Shown here in pieces: positions 35,195 to 43,933 of a stretch of DNA of 64,000 bases (positions are counted from its first letter, which is position 1; the number at the start of each line of letters is the position of its first letter). Below the pieces are notes generated by a model. That model saw nothing but the letters and a program-made list of their open reading frames with translations. It was not told where the DNA came from and searched no databases. The position numbers and the translations under genes were made by a program. Source of the DNA: Methylomonas methanica MC09 (GTDB lineage: Bacteria > Pseudomonadota > Gammaproteobacteria > Methylococcales > Methylomonadaceae); the NCBI RefSeq assembly GCF_000214665.1, contig NC_015572.1, forward strand, positions 186,001 through 250,000, read 5' to 3'.

Positions 35195-36064
35195 TTATAG
35201 GGCGTAAGCCGCCAGTAGGCCAAGAAACACCGCCAAGCCGAACCAGTTGTTATTCAAAAAGGCTTTGAAACAATCGGGTTTATGAAAATGAAAAATCAAT
35301 ATTTGCTGGTAAACGCCCAAACCGCTGGCGATTAACAAGCCGGCGTAATAGGGCCAACTCAATTGCTGCATCAGGCCTACGGTTATCAGTAATCCCAAGA
35401 TAACCAACTGCAGGCCGGCGGTGATTTCCCGCACCCGCTTGCCGAACAAAATCGCTGTGGATTTCACGCCGATTTTCAAATCGTCGTCGATATCCACCAT
35501 GGCATACATAGTGTCGTACACCAAGGCCCACAGCAGCACGGCCAAATACAAAATCCAGCCCACTAACGGAATGCTATTGGTCTGCGCCGCAAACGCCATC
35601 GGCACCGCAAACCCGAACGCCGCCCCCAGATAGGCCTGTGGTAGGTGGGTATAGCGTTTCATAAACGGATAGCTGGCGGCCAAAAAAGCACCGATAAAAG
35701 ACAGGCCTATGGTGTACCAATTCATTAACGACACCAACCCGAATGAGGTTCCGCACAATACTGCAAATATCGCCAACGCCTCTTTGGGCGAAACCTTGCC
35801 GGCGGCAATCGGCCGTTGCTTACAGCGGTCGACATGCGGATCGAAATCCCTGTCGGCGTAATCGTTGATCACGCACCCGGCCGCGCGCATCAACACCACG
35901 CCTGAGACAAAAACGAACAACACCAGCCCGTCGGGCCGTCCGTTCCCGGCAATCCACAAGGCCCACAAAGTCGGCCACAGTAGAATGAAAATGCCGATGG
36001 GTTTATCGAAGCGGGCCAGGAGCCAGTATTGGTGGAGGCGGTCGGTGAGTTTGTTGAAAAACAT
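35195..36064 (-). CDS. ubiA: 4-hydroxybenzoate octaprenyltransferase
   Basis: Prenylates 4-hydroxybenzoate in ubiquinone synthesis. 289 residues, multi-helix membrane protein with both Asp-rich motifs: [14 protein letters not shown] and [22 protein letters not shown] 36064. No chorismate lyase gene is beside it. It marks the left border of the inserted defence operon; the gap to the DUF4435 gene is only 35 nt. Confidence 0.95.
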   Translation of the reverse strand: MFFNKLTDRLHQYWLLARFDKPIGIFILLWPTLWALWIAGNGRPDGLVLFVFVSGVVLMRAAGCVINDYADRDFDPHVDRCKQRPIAAGKVSPKEALAIFAVLCGTSFGLVSLMNWYTIGLSFIGAFLAASYPFMKRYTHLPQAYLGAAFGFAVPMAFAAQTNSIPLVGWILYLAVLLWALVYDTMYAMVDIDDDLKIGVKSTAILFGKRVREITAGLQLVILGLLITVGLMQQLSWPYYAGLLIASGLGVYQQILIFHFHKPDCFKAFLNNNWFGLAVFLGLLAAYAL

Positions 36065-36099
36065 ATTGGAATCGATAATAGTAAGCTGATAAAAAGCTT

Positions 36100-36996
36100 T
36101 TAAGCTAAAGAGCTGGAGCTGATTTCCTCTATTAATTTTACTAGCTCTTTATCTATTTGCCCTTTCGAAGCGATGATGTTGGCAAGACAGCCGCGCATTT
36201 CTTCCCAATGATCGATGCTGTTAAGATTTAGGCTAGTCGAAATATACCGGCATAATCGCATCAGACTTTTTTTACCGTCCAAAATACGCGTGAGCCTTTC
36301 CCAACGAGCCGCTGGATTGGCAGTGCTCTGATCGAATGACCTAATTTTTTCGGCATCTTTACTAATATCGGGACAAGCAGGAGCAGGGAATTGCTTTTTT
36401 AGGAATTTATCAATTTCCTGAGATAAATCCGAACCGGGAGGAATATTCGTTCCAAAAGCCGGGTTAGGCGATTTTTGGCCATTTGCAACAGAATAGGTCG
36501 TCAACGCAGTTACTTGAATAATGTCGTCAACGTCAGCTAAGAATGTTTCGGCCGAAATGTCCGGAGCTGGCGAACGGGATATTCTTCTCGACACTTCATG
36601 AGCAAAGGCTTCCGGTTGCAACAGATAATTTTCCAATTCCCAGCGGCGCAAAACATGAATCTTATCCCCATATGGCTGAGCATCATGGAATTTTGTGTCG
36701 TCCGTTTCCCAGAATAAGTCCAAATTGGCATTGGATAATAAAACATCGCGATCGACAATACCGTAAGCCTCGATTTTTTGACTATTTGAGTCGCTCACTT
36801 TATCGATTACCGCCATACATCCGCCACCGCCGGATTGTTCGCCTTCCGCGCTGACAAAGTGCAATTTGTCCTGTTTGTGGCTAAACCAGTGTCCGCTGAA
36901 GATACGCACATCCTCCGCCGACTCCAAAAAGACTTTAATTCTGCCCTCGTATTTTGCGTCAACAACCGTCGTTTCAACTTTTTTAAAACTTGCCAT
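36100..36996 (-). CDS. DUF4435 (Toprim-like) protein, AriB-like effector candidate
   Basis: 298 residues. It shows the DUF4435 layout: an early acidic site [12 protein letters not shown] (Glu25, Asp29), the D-x-D pair in [10 protein letters not shown] (Asp82, Asp84) and the strongly conserved [13 protein letters not shown]. Toprim-fold nucleases coordinate metal through such residues. In PARIS systems a DUF4435 protein (AriB) is the effector released by an AAA15 ATPase (AriA). Here the gene follows an AAA15-type ATPase by 4 nt in the same order, and ends a six-gene operon with dnd-like genes. Confidence 0.8.
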   Translation of the reverse strand: MASFKKVETTVVDAKYEGRIKVFLESAEDVRIFSGHWFSHKQDKLHFVSAEGEQSGGGGCMAVIDKVSDSNSQKIEAYGIVDRDVLLSNANLDLFWETDDTKFHDAQPYGDKIHVLRRWELENYLLQPEAFAHEVSRRISRSPAPDISAETFLADVDDIIQVTALTTYSVANGQKSPNPAFGTNIPPGSDLSQEIDKFLKKQFPAPACPDISKDAEKIRSFDQSTANPAARWERLTRILDGKKSLMRLCRYISTSLNLNSIDHWEEMRGCLANIIASKGQIDKELVKLIEEISSSSLA

Positions 36997-37000
36997 AGTC

Positions 37001-38191
37001 TTATCTCAAATCCGTTTCTTCGATCAGCTCGCCGCCCAAAAAAAGACCTTCCCGTTCCTGTCCCATAGTGGCAGTAAATCGTTGTAATATCTCAATAGAA
37101 TGGGTGGTCAATATCACCGTAAAGCCGGGGTTATCTTTCGCTAGTTGTTCCAAGGCGTTGTACAAACGGTGTTGCCAGCGAATATGTAGATGAATGTCCA
37201 TTTCATCAATCAAAATGATGGTGTTGCGGGTGCTGTGGGCGCCCATACGCAAAAACAAATAAGCCAAACTTTTTTCACCGCTGCTCAATCTGTCTAGTCG
37301 GTGGGTCTGGTTATTACCGGTATCGATAATGGCTTCGGGCGGATTCCGACGTACTCCCTTTAACAACTTTGGCGTACCATCAAATAATTCTTTATTGATC
37401 CACTCTTGGGCTTTTTCAAACGAACCGTTATCAAGCCATTTAAGCCAAACCAACAAATTGTCCAGCGAGTTCTTCCAATACGCGCTATGTGCTTCGAACG
37501 CATGAACAGGCTGATAATTCCAATGGTTAGGTGTTGAAATACTGCGTTCGTTTACGAACTGGGCCGTTTGCGGAATGCAGTCGTGATTGTCGTTATTCGG
37601 ATAGGGAATATCCCGGTAAGCCGAGAAATACAACACGGTCGGTAAATGAAACGACGGCTGTAGAAAATTATTTTCCGGCGCCGTTTCGCCTGCAGCACGG
37701 AGAGTTGCCAGTAAATCTTGCAACAGATCGTCGCTTTTCAACGCGATGTTTTCATATCTTCCAGGAACCGAACTGCGAAATCCGGCCTTGTGCCAGCTCT
37801 CGGCGTTGAATGTTTGCAGTTGATCCGGCGACCATGGATTTAAAAACGTTTCTTCACCAATTACGCCCGCCAAAACAGACAAGATTATTGAAATATTTTT
37901 ACCCTGCCAACGCAACCTGACCCAAAAATCCAGTTGCGCGCGGCCGTCGCGTTTGTCTAAATCCTCATGACCGTAGCTGTCGATGGCCTTTTTGCCCAAT
38001 AAGTCCATCAGGCACGAGAAAACTTCCAGCGACGTGGTTTTGCCCAAGCCATTGGGCGAAACCATCATGAAGAAATTGCAAGGATGATTGTTGTTGTCGG
38101 TGAAATCGACTTTATAAAAATTTTGGAAAGGCCCCACCCGATCCAGCGTCAAAAATAAGGGTTTAAATTCGTAGATTAATAGATCGTCCAT
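37001..38191 (-). CDS. AAA15/ABC-type ATPase, AriA-like
   Basis: 396 residues. Walker A SPNGLGKTT (45-53), ABC signature LSSGEKSL, Walker B TIILIDEMDIHLH and the following switch ILTTHSIEIL. The lid region between is unique. This is the OLD/AAA15 type of ATPase seen in PARIS (AriA), Septu and similar defence pairs. It is 24 nt after the FtsK-fusion gene and 4 nt before the DUF4435 gene. I infer it to be the sensor or scaffold for the DUF4435 protein; direct involvement with the modification genes is suggested by the shared operon. Confidence 0.83.
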   Translation of the reverse strand: MDDLLIYEFKPLFLTLDRVGPFQNFYKVDFTDNNNHPCNFFMMVSPNGLGKTTSLEVFSCLMDLLGKKAIDSYGHEDLDKRDGRAQLDFWVRLRWQGKNISIILSVLAGVIGEETFLNPWSPDQLQTFNAESWHKAGFRSSVPGRYENIALKSDDLLQDLLATLRAAGETAPENNFLQPSFHLPTVLYFSAYRDIPYPNNDNHDCIPQTAQFVNERSISTPNHWNYQPVHAFEAHSAYWKNSLDNLLVWLKWLDNGSFEKAQEWINKELFDGTPKLLKGVRRNPPEAIIDTGNNQTHRLDRLSSGEKSLAYLFLRMGAHSTRNTIILIDEMDIHLHIRWQHRLYNALEQLAKDNPGFTVILTTHSIEILQRFTATMGQEREGLFLGGELIEETDLR

Positions 38192-38215
38192 TACATGCTC
38201 CTTATTTCGAATAAG

Positions 38216-39712
38216 CTACCGGCAATAATGCGCAATGGCTTGGGCGATGTTGTCGTCAGTCAGTTTGGCACCGTGTAAGCGTATTGGATCGGGCTTATCG
38301 GTTAATTTAACCAGCATATCGCCTTTGCCCAGTAAGGCTTCCGCGCCTTTGGTATCCAAGATAATGCTGGATTCGGTGTGTTTCTGCACACGTAGTGCAA
38401 TCCTGACCGGAATATTGCTGCGCAACAAACCGCTGAATGTCGCAGAATCGGGCCTTTGTGTGGCAAGAATCAAATGGATGCCGGCGGAACGGGCCTTTTG
38501 TGCCAGTCTGACTAACGGCGTCTCCAAATCGCGGGATTGCATCAAAAGGTCGGCCAATTCCTCTACAACCGCGACGATGCGCGGCATCTGTATTTTTTGG
38601 CTGGCTTCTTCATAATTTCTGACACCCAGCTCGATAAAACGCTGGTTACGTGCTTCCATTTCTTCGACCAAGGCATTAAGAATTTCGGAAGCCTCGACGA
38701 TATTCCTGCCTATTTGCCCGCCAAACAAATTCGGCAATTTACCGTAAAGCGTAAACTCGGTTCCTTTGGGGTCGATCAAGGCTAGCTGTACTTGGCTACT
38801 AGGTAAGTTAAGCAATAACGAACACAGTATGCTATGTAGGCAGACGGTTTTACCGCTGCCTGTCGCTCCGGCAACCAAGATATGCGGTGCTTCGGCCAAA
38901 TCCAGGGCAAAATCGTCGCCCATTACCGTGGATCCCAACCAGACCGGCAGTTTCTCAGGCCTTTTTCCGCTCGTCCACTCGATAAGGCGTTGCGGCGGTA
39001 CGATCCGCCAAAGATTAGGCTCTCTTGGGATATAGAGATTGGCAATCCCCGCTTCGGTTCCGACTTCCAGGCTAATACTGTCGTCGGGAACGCCGAGCCT
39101 AAACGATAATTTACCCAAACCTTTTTTCAGAATATCCAGATGATGGATATTGGCAAGATATAGGGAATATTTGTTGAGGCGTATACCTTGCTTGGTTTCT
39201 TTGATTTCAGCCACGATACCTATTTCTTTCAACGCGGCTTCGAGTTGACCTTGTTCGAGTTCGGTTTTGCCGAGACCGTCATTTTCTAACGGGGGTTCCG
39301 GAATCATTTCTTCGCGTAACCAATGAATAAAACTATGTCCGCGATTCCAACTGGTGCGAATCTCGCGCAGGCCCCGGCGAATATGGCGTTGCAGAAACTT
39401 TTTATAGCGCGCGTCAGAGTCGAATAAGTCTTCGTGATGATAAACACTCAAGATCGCACGAATCGCATCGTCGTAATCCAATGCGCCGTCGTTTTTGCTG
39501 TTACCCAATCCTGTCACTTGTTCCAAGGAATATTCGGAACCCTTGCCGACTAGCGTATCCAGATCATCGTCCGGTGGCGTATCGATTGCCAAAGACTTAG
39601 CCAGCGCTAGTCTTAATACCCGATATTTGGCGGCTTTTGGGGTGCGAAAGCCGTAAGTCTTAACCTGCTCGATAATATTTTCATCGTCATAACTGGTGTA
39701 AATGTCAGCCAT
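38216..39712 (-). CDS. fusion of DndE-like domain with FtsK/HerA-type DNA translocase
   Basis: 498 residues. The N-terminal ~150 residues resemble DndE/DUF1832 in the pattern RxALAxSLxxxxPP, GSEYSLEQVTG and HIRRGLREI; this assignment is by eye. A linker leads to a translocase domain with Walker A AGATGSGKTV (about 282-291), Walker B RIVAVVEELADLL, and LATQRPDSATFSGLLRSNIPVRIALRV, the FtsK/SpoIIIE pattern. No membrane helices. The start overlaps the end of the DndD-like gene by 8 nt. Canonical systems keep dndE and the translocase dndH as separate genes. Confidence 0.75.
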   Translation of the reverse strand: MADIYTSYDDENIIEQVKTYGFRTPKAAKYRVLRLALAKSLAIDTPPDDDLDTLVGKGSEYSLEQVTGLGNSKNDGALDYDDAIRAILSVYHHEDLFDSDARYKKFLQRHIRRGLREIRTSWNRGHSFIHWLREEMIPEPPLENDGLGKTELEQGQLEAALKEIGIVAEIKETKQGIRLNKYSLYLANIHHLDILKKGLGKLSFRLGVPDDSISLEVGTEAGIANLYIPREPNLWRIVPPQRLIEWTSGKRPEKLPVWLGSTVMGDDFALDLAEAPHILVAGATGSGKTVCLHSILCSLLLNLPSSQVQLALIDPKGTEFTLYGKLPNLFGGQIGRNIVEASEILNALVEEMEARNQRFIELGVRNYEEASQKIQMPRIVAVVEELADLLMQSRDLETPLVRLAQKARSAGIHLILATQRPDSATFSGLLRSNIPVRIALRVQKHTESSIILDTKGAEALLGKGDMLVKLTDKPDPIRLHGAKLTDDNIAQAIAHYCR

Positions 39713-41738
39713 ACCGAACCTCCTTGTTTTCTGTTACATCTTGGATTTCGGTGTTCTCGCCATCCGGATTGCGTAAATGAAACTCACGGTAAATATAGGG
39801 TTCCAGTAAGCGGTGCTTACGCTCGTCGAGTTCGGAATCGGTCGGCAGTAATATCACTTGCGTAGCGGCTTTTGGATAATAACGGGTTAGCAAGTTATCC
39901 TGATGCTGTTTGTCGATACGGCCTAAAGGCGTGTCGATAATGACCGGCAATTGCCTGCCGCAAGCGTCTTTCAAAGCCCACAATAAGGCGGTAGCAGCCA
40001 GTTGTTTCATGCCGGCGGAAATACTGCTCATTGCTACCGGAGCGCCCGCCGCATCGAGATAATGCAATTGGAACGAGTCGTCAATCTTGGTCTCGGCAAT
40101 CAATTGATTGGAGTCCAGTAAATTAGCCAGATGCTGGTTGAAATAGGTTTCCAGCGTGCCGCGTTGTTGTTCCTTGAGCTTTTGTTTATAGGCATCCAGC
40201 AGCTTTTGCATTCTCTCCAATAAATCGATACGTGCCCGGCCTTGTTCGGATTGGCGTGCTTGCTGACGTAATTCGGTAATTTTTTCATCCAAGGGTTTTA
40301 TATCCCTATCGATGATTGCCAGCTTATGCGAAACATCCCGTTCTTCGTCTCTAAATTTATCAAGCGCCTCTTTTTGCCGGATTTCTTCCGCTTGCAACTG
40401 TTGAAATTGCTGTTTGTTTTCATCCGACAGTTGCCGGACCTCCAACAAGCTTTTATCGATTTCAGTCAATTGCTGATCGGCCCGCAAAGCAGTCGCCAAG
40501 GCGTCGCGCAATCCGGCATCGGGAGAATGTCGGGGCATGTAGGCGGATAGCGTCGCCAATAATTTTTTGGCCCGAAGCGGGGCTAATTCGAACGGTTTCA
40601 TGCCATCCTCTTCGACATCCCGTGAAATTAACACCCCAAGAACGCGCTTTTGGTAAAACAGCACTTGCGATTCGGTCAGCCGCTGTTCAGGATAGGGCGG
40701 CGTAGTAAAAACGTCTTTTAAGGATTCTCGTAGCGATAGCAACATTTCCGACATCTCTTCGCTCTGCTCATTGGCGCAACGCTCGACGGCGGGAAAGGCT
40801 TTTTCGGCCAGTGCAGCATTCAAACGCAAAAAGGCATCGCGCTCGAAGGCTTCCGACAAGCCGGTTAATGCTTGTTCGAGAGTCTGCCGTTCGGCTTGTT
40901 TCAAGGCTTCGAGTTTGGCATTGTTTTCGATCGAGGATTGGCCGCTCAGTAGTCTAATTTTTTGCCGGGTTTCCCGCAGATCGTCGTCCAACGTTTCGAT
41001 ATGGGTAAGGGTGGTTCTTTTTTGCTCCAATAACTCATCGCGTTGAATCAGCAGGGCGCGTTGATGACTTTCGGCTTCACGTAAGCGGGGCTTAATATCT
41101 TTTGCGACGTATTCACTTTCGACTTTTCGGGCTAACTCTTTCAAGCAAATTTTTAAATTATCGGCTGGACGGATATTCAGAAATTGTTCGAATTTTTCAG
41201 TGAACTGAACGCGATTTGCTTCGGCTAAATAATTTATTTCTTCGCCGTCGAAAAAAAAGAGCGGAATAAAGCCAAGTGGATACAGTCCTGATAGATATAG
41301 TTGAGCGGCATCGTCGAATAATGGCGCGTTATAGGGTGGTTTAAGAGTTAAATGGTTTTGGTAAATGCCATTCTGCAAGTCCCATTTACGCTCGAGTTGG
41401 ATTTCTCGATTATTTTCATCCAACAAAACTGCTGAAACCGAACAATTAAAAATATTCTCGTTCCTGGCTTTGCGATTCAGAATACCCCACCAATCGTTAT
41501 CCCCCAAAACGAAACATTTTTCTGTTGGCACTCTGTCGTGTTGGACGCTCTGCCTTAGTTCTTTGGTTACGCCGGCGAACAATAATTTAACGCTGTTGAG
41601 CAAACTGGTTTTACCGAAGCCGTTACGCCCCATGATGACGACGATATTGCCTTCAGTACCGGCAGGAGGAGCCAATTCGAAGGTTCGAGAGCCGTAATAG
41701 GAGAAAATATTATTCAGCGTGAGACTTTTAAAAATCAT
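39705..41738 (-). CDS. dndD: DndD-like SMC/Rad50-type ATPase
   Basis: 677 residues, the usual DndD length. Walker A IMGRNGFGKTSLLNSVKLLFAG (36-45 for the core), long charged coiled coils (about 215-290 and 420-520), ABC signature SSISAGMKQLAATALLWAL, Walker B LPVIIDTPLGRIDKQH. DndD supplies ATPase/nicking function during phosphorothioate modification of DNA. It overlaps the 72-residue gene by 4 nt upstream and the FtsK-fusion by 8 nt downstream. Confidence 0.88.
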   Translation of the reverse strand: MIFKSLTLNNIFSYYGSRTFELAPPAGTEGNIVVIMGRNGFGKTSLLNSVKLLFAGVTKELRQSVQHDRVPTEKCFVLGDNDWWGILNRKARNENIFNCSVSAVLLDENNREIQLERKWDLQNGIYQNHLTLKPPYNAPLFDDAAQLYLSGLYPLGFIPLFFFDGEEINYLAEANRVQFTEKFEQFLNIRPADNLKICLKELARKVESEYVAKDIKPRLREAESHQRALLIQRDELLEQKRTTLTHIETLDDDLRETRQKIRLLSGQSSIENNAKLEALKQAERQTLEQALTGLSEAFERDAFLRLNAALAEKAFPAVERCANEQSEEMSEMLLSLRESLKDVFTTPPYPEQRLTESQVLFYQKRVLGVLISRDVEEDGMKPFELAPLRAKKLLATLSAYMPRHSPDAGLRDALATALRADQQLTEIDKSLLEVRQLSDENKQQFQQLQAEEIRQKEALDKFRDEERDVSHKLAIIDRDIKPLDEKITELRQQARQSEQGRARIDLLERMQKLLDAYKQKLKEQQRGTLETYFNQHLANLLDSNQLIAETKIDDSFQLHYLDAAGAPVAMSSISAGMKQLAATALLWALKDACGRQLPVIIDTPLGRIDKQHQDNLLTRYYPKAATQVILLPTDSELDERKHRLLEPYIYREFHLRNPDGENTEIQDVTENKEVRYG

Positions 41739-41953
41739 CCCGTCTCTACAAGTTTGTTCCTAAAGGCGGATTCCATGACTTTTTCCAATTTTCCGGTTAA
41801 TTCAGACTTACTGCCCCATAGGCTTAAGTCCGGATATTGCTGCATCAATACCGCCATCTGCTCGGCGATTTCCACCGGCACTTGCTGCTGTTTGGCCAAC
41901 GATTTTAATAATTCGGTCTGTTGGTTTAATGAATTTGGTGCAGTATCGTCCAC
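41735..41953 (-). CDS. 72-residue protein between dndC and dndD
   Basis: Begins MDDTAPNSLNQQTELLKSLAKQ and is helical throughout (EIAEQMAVLMQQYPDLSLWGSKSELTGKLEKVMESAFRNKL). It overlaps the dndC-like gene by 28 nt and the dndD-like gene by 4 nt, so it is certainly translated as part of the operon. It does not resemble DndE, which is a different size and position. It may be an adaptor between the sulfurtransferase and the ATPase. No family recognised. Confidence 0.75.
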   Translation of the reverse strand: MDDTAPNSLNQQTELLKSLAKQQQVPVEIAEQMAVLMQQYPDLSLWGSKSELTGKLEKVMESAFRNKLVETG

Positions 41954-43065
41954 GGTTCCCTGCCAAATTGTTCTGCAATCATAAAAGCGCTATCCATGAT
42001 ATCGAAATCGTCGGTCCATTGTTTTTGAATCGCCACGATTTCTTCGTCCGAAATTAACGATTGTTGGACTTGCCGCTCGGTTTCCAACAAACGTTGCAGC
42101 ATTTCCTTACGAGTCGAGGCGATAAACGGTCCCTGGCCTTCGGAGCCGTTCCGCCTAATCGGGCTACGCCTGGATTCGTCTTCGCGAATCTCTTTCAGCC
42201 AATTTCGATATTCGTTCAATGGTGTCATCCATTCTTCACCATTTTCGATAAAACTTTCCATGGATTTATCGGTTTTCACGACGGTGCAAGTCCAGCAGCC
42301 AAAACGGCTGCCGCCACAGGAAGGGGTGTTTAAATCCATTACTACCGGACATTCACCACCGTTCGCCTGTCGGTACAGGTCCAGCATAAAGTCGTGACTA
42401 CCGCCCCACGGCGGTGGATTGTTGGTAAACAGATATTCCCAGACATCGTCGCTGCTCCAATCCGCTATTGGGGCTAACACCAAGGCATTAGCAATTTCAT
42501 GATGAGGGTTCAATTTACGGCTGCTCAACTCCCTCTTACCCATAGTATAGGAACGCTGACTGCTTTCCGAGGTGCGAGTACCCAGCAATAAAATCACGCT
42601 GCCGAATTCAGCAATCACATTTTCAATTGCTGTCTGCATGGGTTTGATTTTCATCTTGGACGTACACCAGCGAAACCAACGCGTCGGCGGCGGATAACCC
42701 TTACCGATTAAGTTAAACCAAAAACTCTGTTCCGCTGTGGGCTGAGCCAATTCCGCATGTATTGGCAATTCGTTAGCCGCCGCATGAAGGCAGATTTCTT
42801 TAATGCGCTGATCCAGATAGCTTTCCACATTCGGCGCTTCGACTCGAGTATCCGAAGCGATTACAAATACCGGTTTTCTCTGTTCTTTCTCTAGTGAATA
42901 GATCAGTTCGTATACCAGTTGCAGAACCAGCGTTGAGTCTTTACCGCCCGAATAGGCTACGACCCAAGGGCGGCTGTCCGCAAGGTAATTACGCATCATC
43001 AAATCTTTGCTTAACTCGACCTGTGATGGAGACTTATCGACTATGGAATGCGCGATTTGTGGCAT
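41926..43065 (-). CDS. dndC: DndC-like sulfurtransferase (PAPS-reductase family), short form
   Basis: 379 residues, well below the roughly 490-530 of usual DndC. ATP-pyrophosphatase loop SGGKDST (39-45); Fe-S cluster Cys in RWCTSKMKIKP and CGGSRFGCWTC; other family blocks GTRTSESSQR, PIADWSSDDVWEYL, DKSMESFIENGEEWMTPL. It would load sulfur onto DNA. The C-terminal part present in canonical DndC is missing or replaced. No dndA (cysteine desulfurase) or dndB (regulator) gene is near; a housekeeping IscS could supply sulfur. Confidence 0.88.
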   Translation of the reverse strand: MPQIAHSIVDKSPSQVELSKDLMMRNYLADSRPWVVAYSGGKDSTLVLQLVYELIYSLEKEQRKPVFVIASDTRVEAPNVESYLDQRIKEICLHAAANELPIHAELAQPTAEQSFWFNLIGKGYPPPTRWFRWCTSKMKIKPMQTAIENVIAEFGSVILLLGTRTSESSQRSYTMGKRELSSRKLNPHHEIANALVLAPIADWSSDDVWEYLFTNNPPPWGGSHDFMLDLYRQANGGECPVVMDLNTPSCGGSRFGCWTCTVVKTDKSMESFIENGEEWMTPLNEYRNWLKEIREDESRRSPIRRNGSEGQGPFIASTRKEMLQRLLETERQVQQSLISDEEIVAIQKQWTDDFDIMDSAFMIAEQFGREPWTILHQIH

Positions 43066-43098
43066 TGATGTTTCATTAGTTAGTGATTATTTGGACAG

Positions 43099-43126
43099 AT
43101 TTTAACCTGTAAACCAGGAACGTTAA
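43099..43126 (-). promoter_or_regulatory. possible sigma70 promoter of the dnd/PARIS-like operon
   Basis: On the minus strand TTAACG (43126-43121) and TAAAAT (43104-43099) are separated by 16 bp, 33 bp before the dndC start codon. The match to consensus is only fair. Confidence 0.3.
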
Positions 43127-43146
43127 GTCTTTTCTGGAACATGCAT

Positions 43147-43176
43147 GCGCTATAAGAAAGCTAAGTTATAGGGCGC
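43147..43176. other. inverted repeat between antitoxin gene and dndC
   Basis: GCGC-TATAA (43147-43155) is complementary to TTATA-GG-GCGC (43166-43176) with a 2-nt bulge. It could end the toxin-antitoxin transcript or act as an operator for the defence operon. Confidence 0.4.
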
Positions 43177-43234
43177 TCCAGGCTTATTCTGTGGAATAAC
43201 GACTGACTACTGCCAAACTCAACAATACAAAAAC

Positions 43235-43594
43235 CTAAACCAAATCATCCAAATCCACATCCAACGTTTCGGCTATTTTTTTAAGTGCGGCAATGGTTCC
43301 GGTTCGCTTGCCGCTTTCCATTTGTGCGATGCTGGCTTGAGCCATTTTGCAGCTTTCTGCCAGCCCTGCCTGAGTCAGACCGCGATGCTCGCGCCATACT
43401 TTGATTTTATTCTCGCCATTCAGCAGCCGATTTACGATTTCGGCAGGCACCAGCTCGTCTTCGCTGGTCAGGGCTTGGTCATAGGCAGTAATGTCGCCCA
43501 GCATTTCGGCTTTTTCCAACAGCTTTTCGTAGTCGGCTACCGGCATAACCGCATATTGTTTTTGGCCGTTTTGTTCGATAAATTGCACGCTCAT
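43235..43594 (-). CDS. antitoxin with XRE helix-turn-helix (HigA-like)
   Basis: 119 residues. The N-terminal part (MSVQFIEQNGQKQYAVMPVADYEKLLEKAE) is like Phd/YefM-type openings; the C-terminal part is a HTH_3 domain (VWREHRGLTQAGLAESCKMAQASIAQMESGKRTGTIAALKKIAETLDVDLDDL). It overlaps the toxin gene by 4 nt; toxin-first order fits HigBA-type modules. It likely binds the palindrome upstream of the toxin to repress the pair. Confidence 0.88.
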   Translation of the reverse strand: MSVQFIEQNGQKQYAVMPVADYEKLLEKAEMLGDITAYDQALTSEDELVPAEIVNRLLNGENKIKVWREHRGLTQAGLAESCKMAQASIAQMESGKRTGTIAALKKIAETLDVDLDDLV

Positions 43595-43845
43595 TTGTAA
43601 ATATCTCCCCGGCTACCAACCTTAAGTACTTCTATAATCAGCACATCGTTCAATTTGAGGTAAATCGCACGGTAACCGCCAATCCGTAATCTAAAACCTT
43701 CTCGGCCTTCCAGCTTTTTTATGTCCAGTCCGTCTTCGTCATTTATTGCCATCTGCTCGAATGCTTCTTTGAATTGTTCGGCTGCTCTATGCGGCATTTT
43801 CAGCAATGCTTTGGCCGCCGTTTTTCGATAGATGACTCGGTACAT
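43591..43845 (-). CDS. RelE/ParE-family toxin
   Basis: 84 residues with the RelE/ParE fold pattern: YRVIYRKTAAKALLKMPHRAAEQFKEAF...LEGREGFRLRIGGYRAIYLKLNDVLIIEVLKVGSRGDIYK. The basic RLRIGGYRAIY and final VGSRGDIY are typical of mRNA interferases of the RelE group. It is the first gene of the module, next to the defence operon. Confidence 0.9.
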   Translation of the reverse strand: MYRVIYRKTAAKALLKMPHRAAEQFKEAFEQMAINDEDGLDIKKLEGREGFRLRIGGYRAIYLKLNDVLIIEVLKVGSRGDIYK

Positions 43846-43861
43846 GAGTCCGATAATAGCA

Positions 43862-43884
43862 TTTAGCTATAAAAAATAGCTAAA
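43862..43884. promoter_or_regulatory. palindromic operator of the toxin-antitoxin module
   Basis: TTTAGCTAT (43862-43870) and ATAGCTAAA (43876-43884) form a perfect 9-bp inverted repeat with a 5-nt A spacer, 17-39 bp upstream of the toxin start. The position over the expected -10 region suits autorepression by the HTH antitoxin. Confidence 0.7.
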
Positions 43885-43933
43885 ACAAAATAACAATATT
43901 TAAATCGCATTTGCAGGCCTTGGGTCTTATCGG

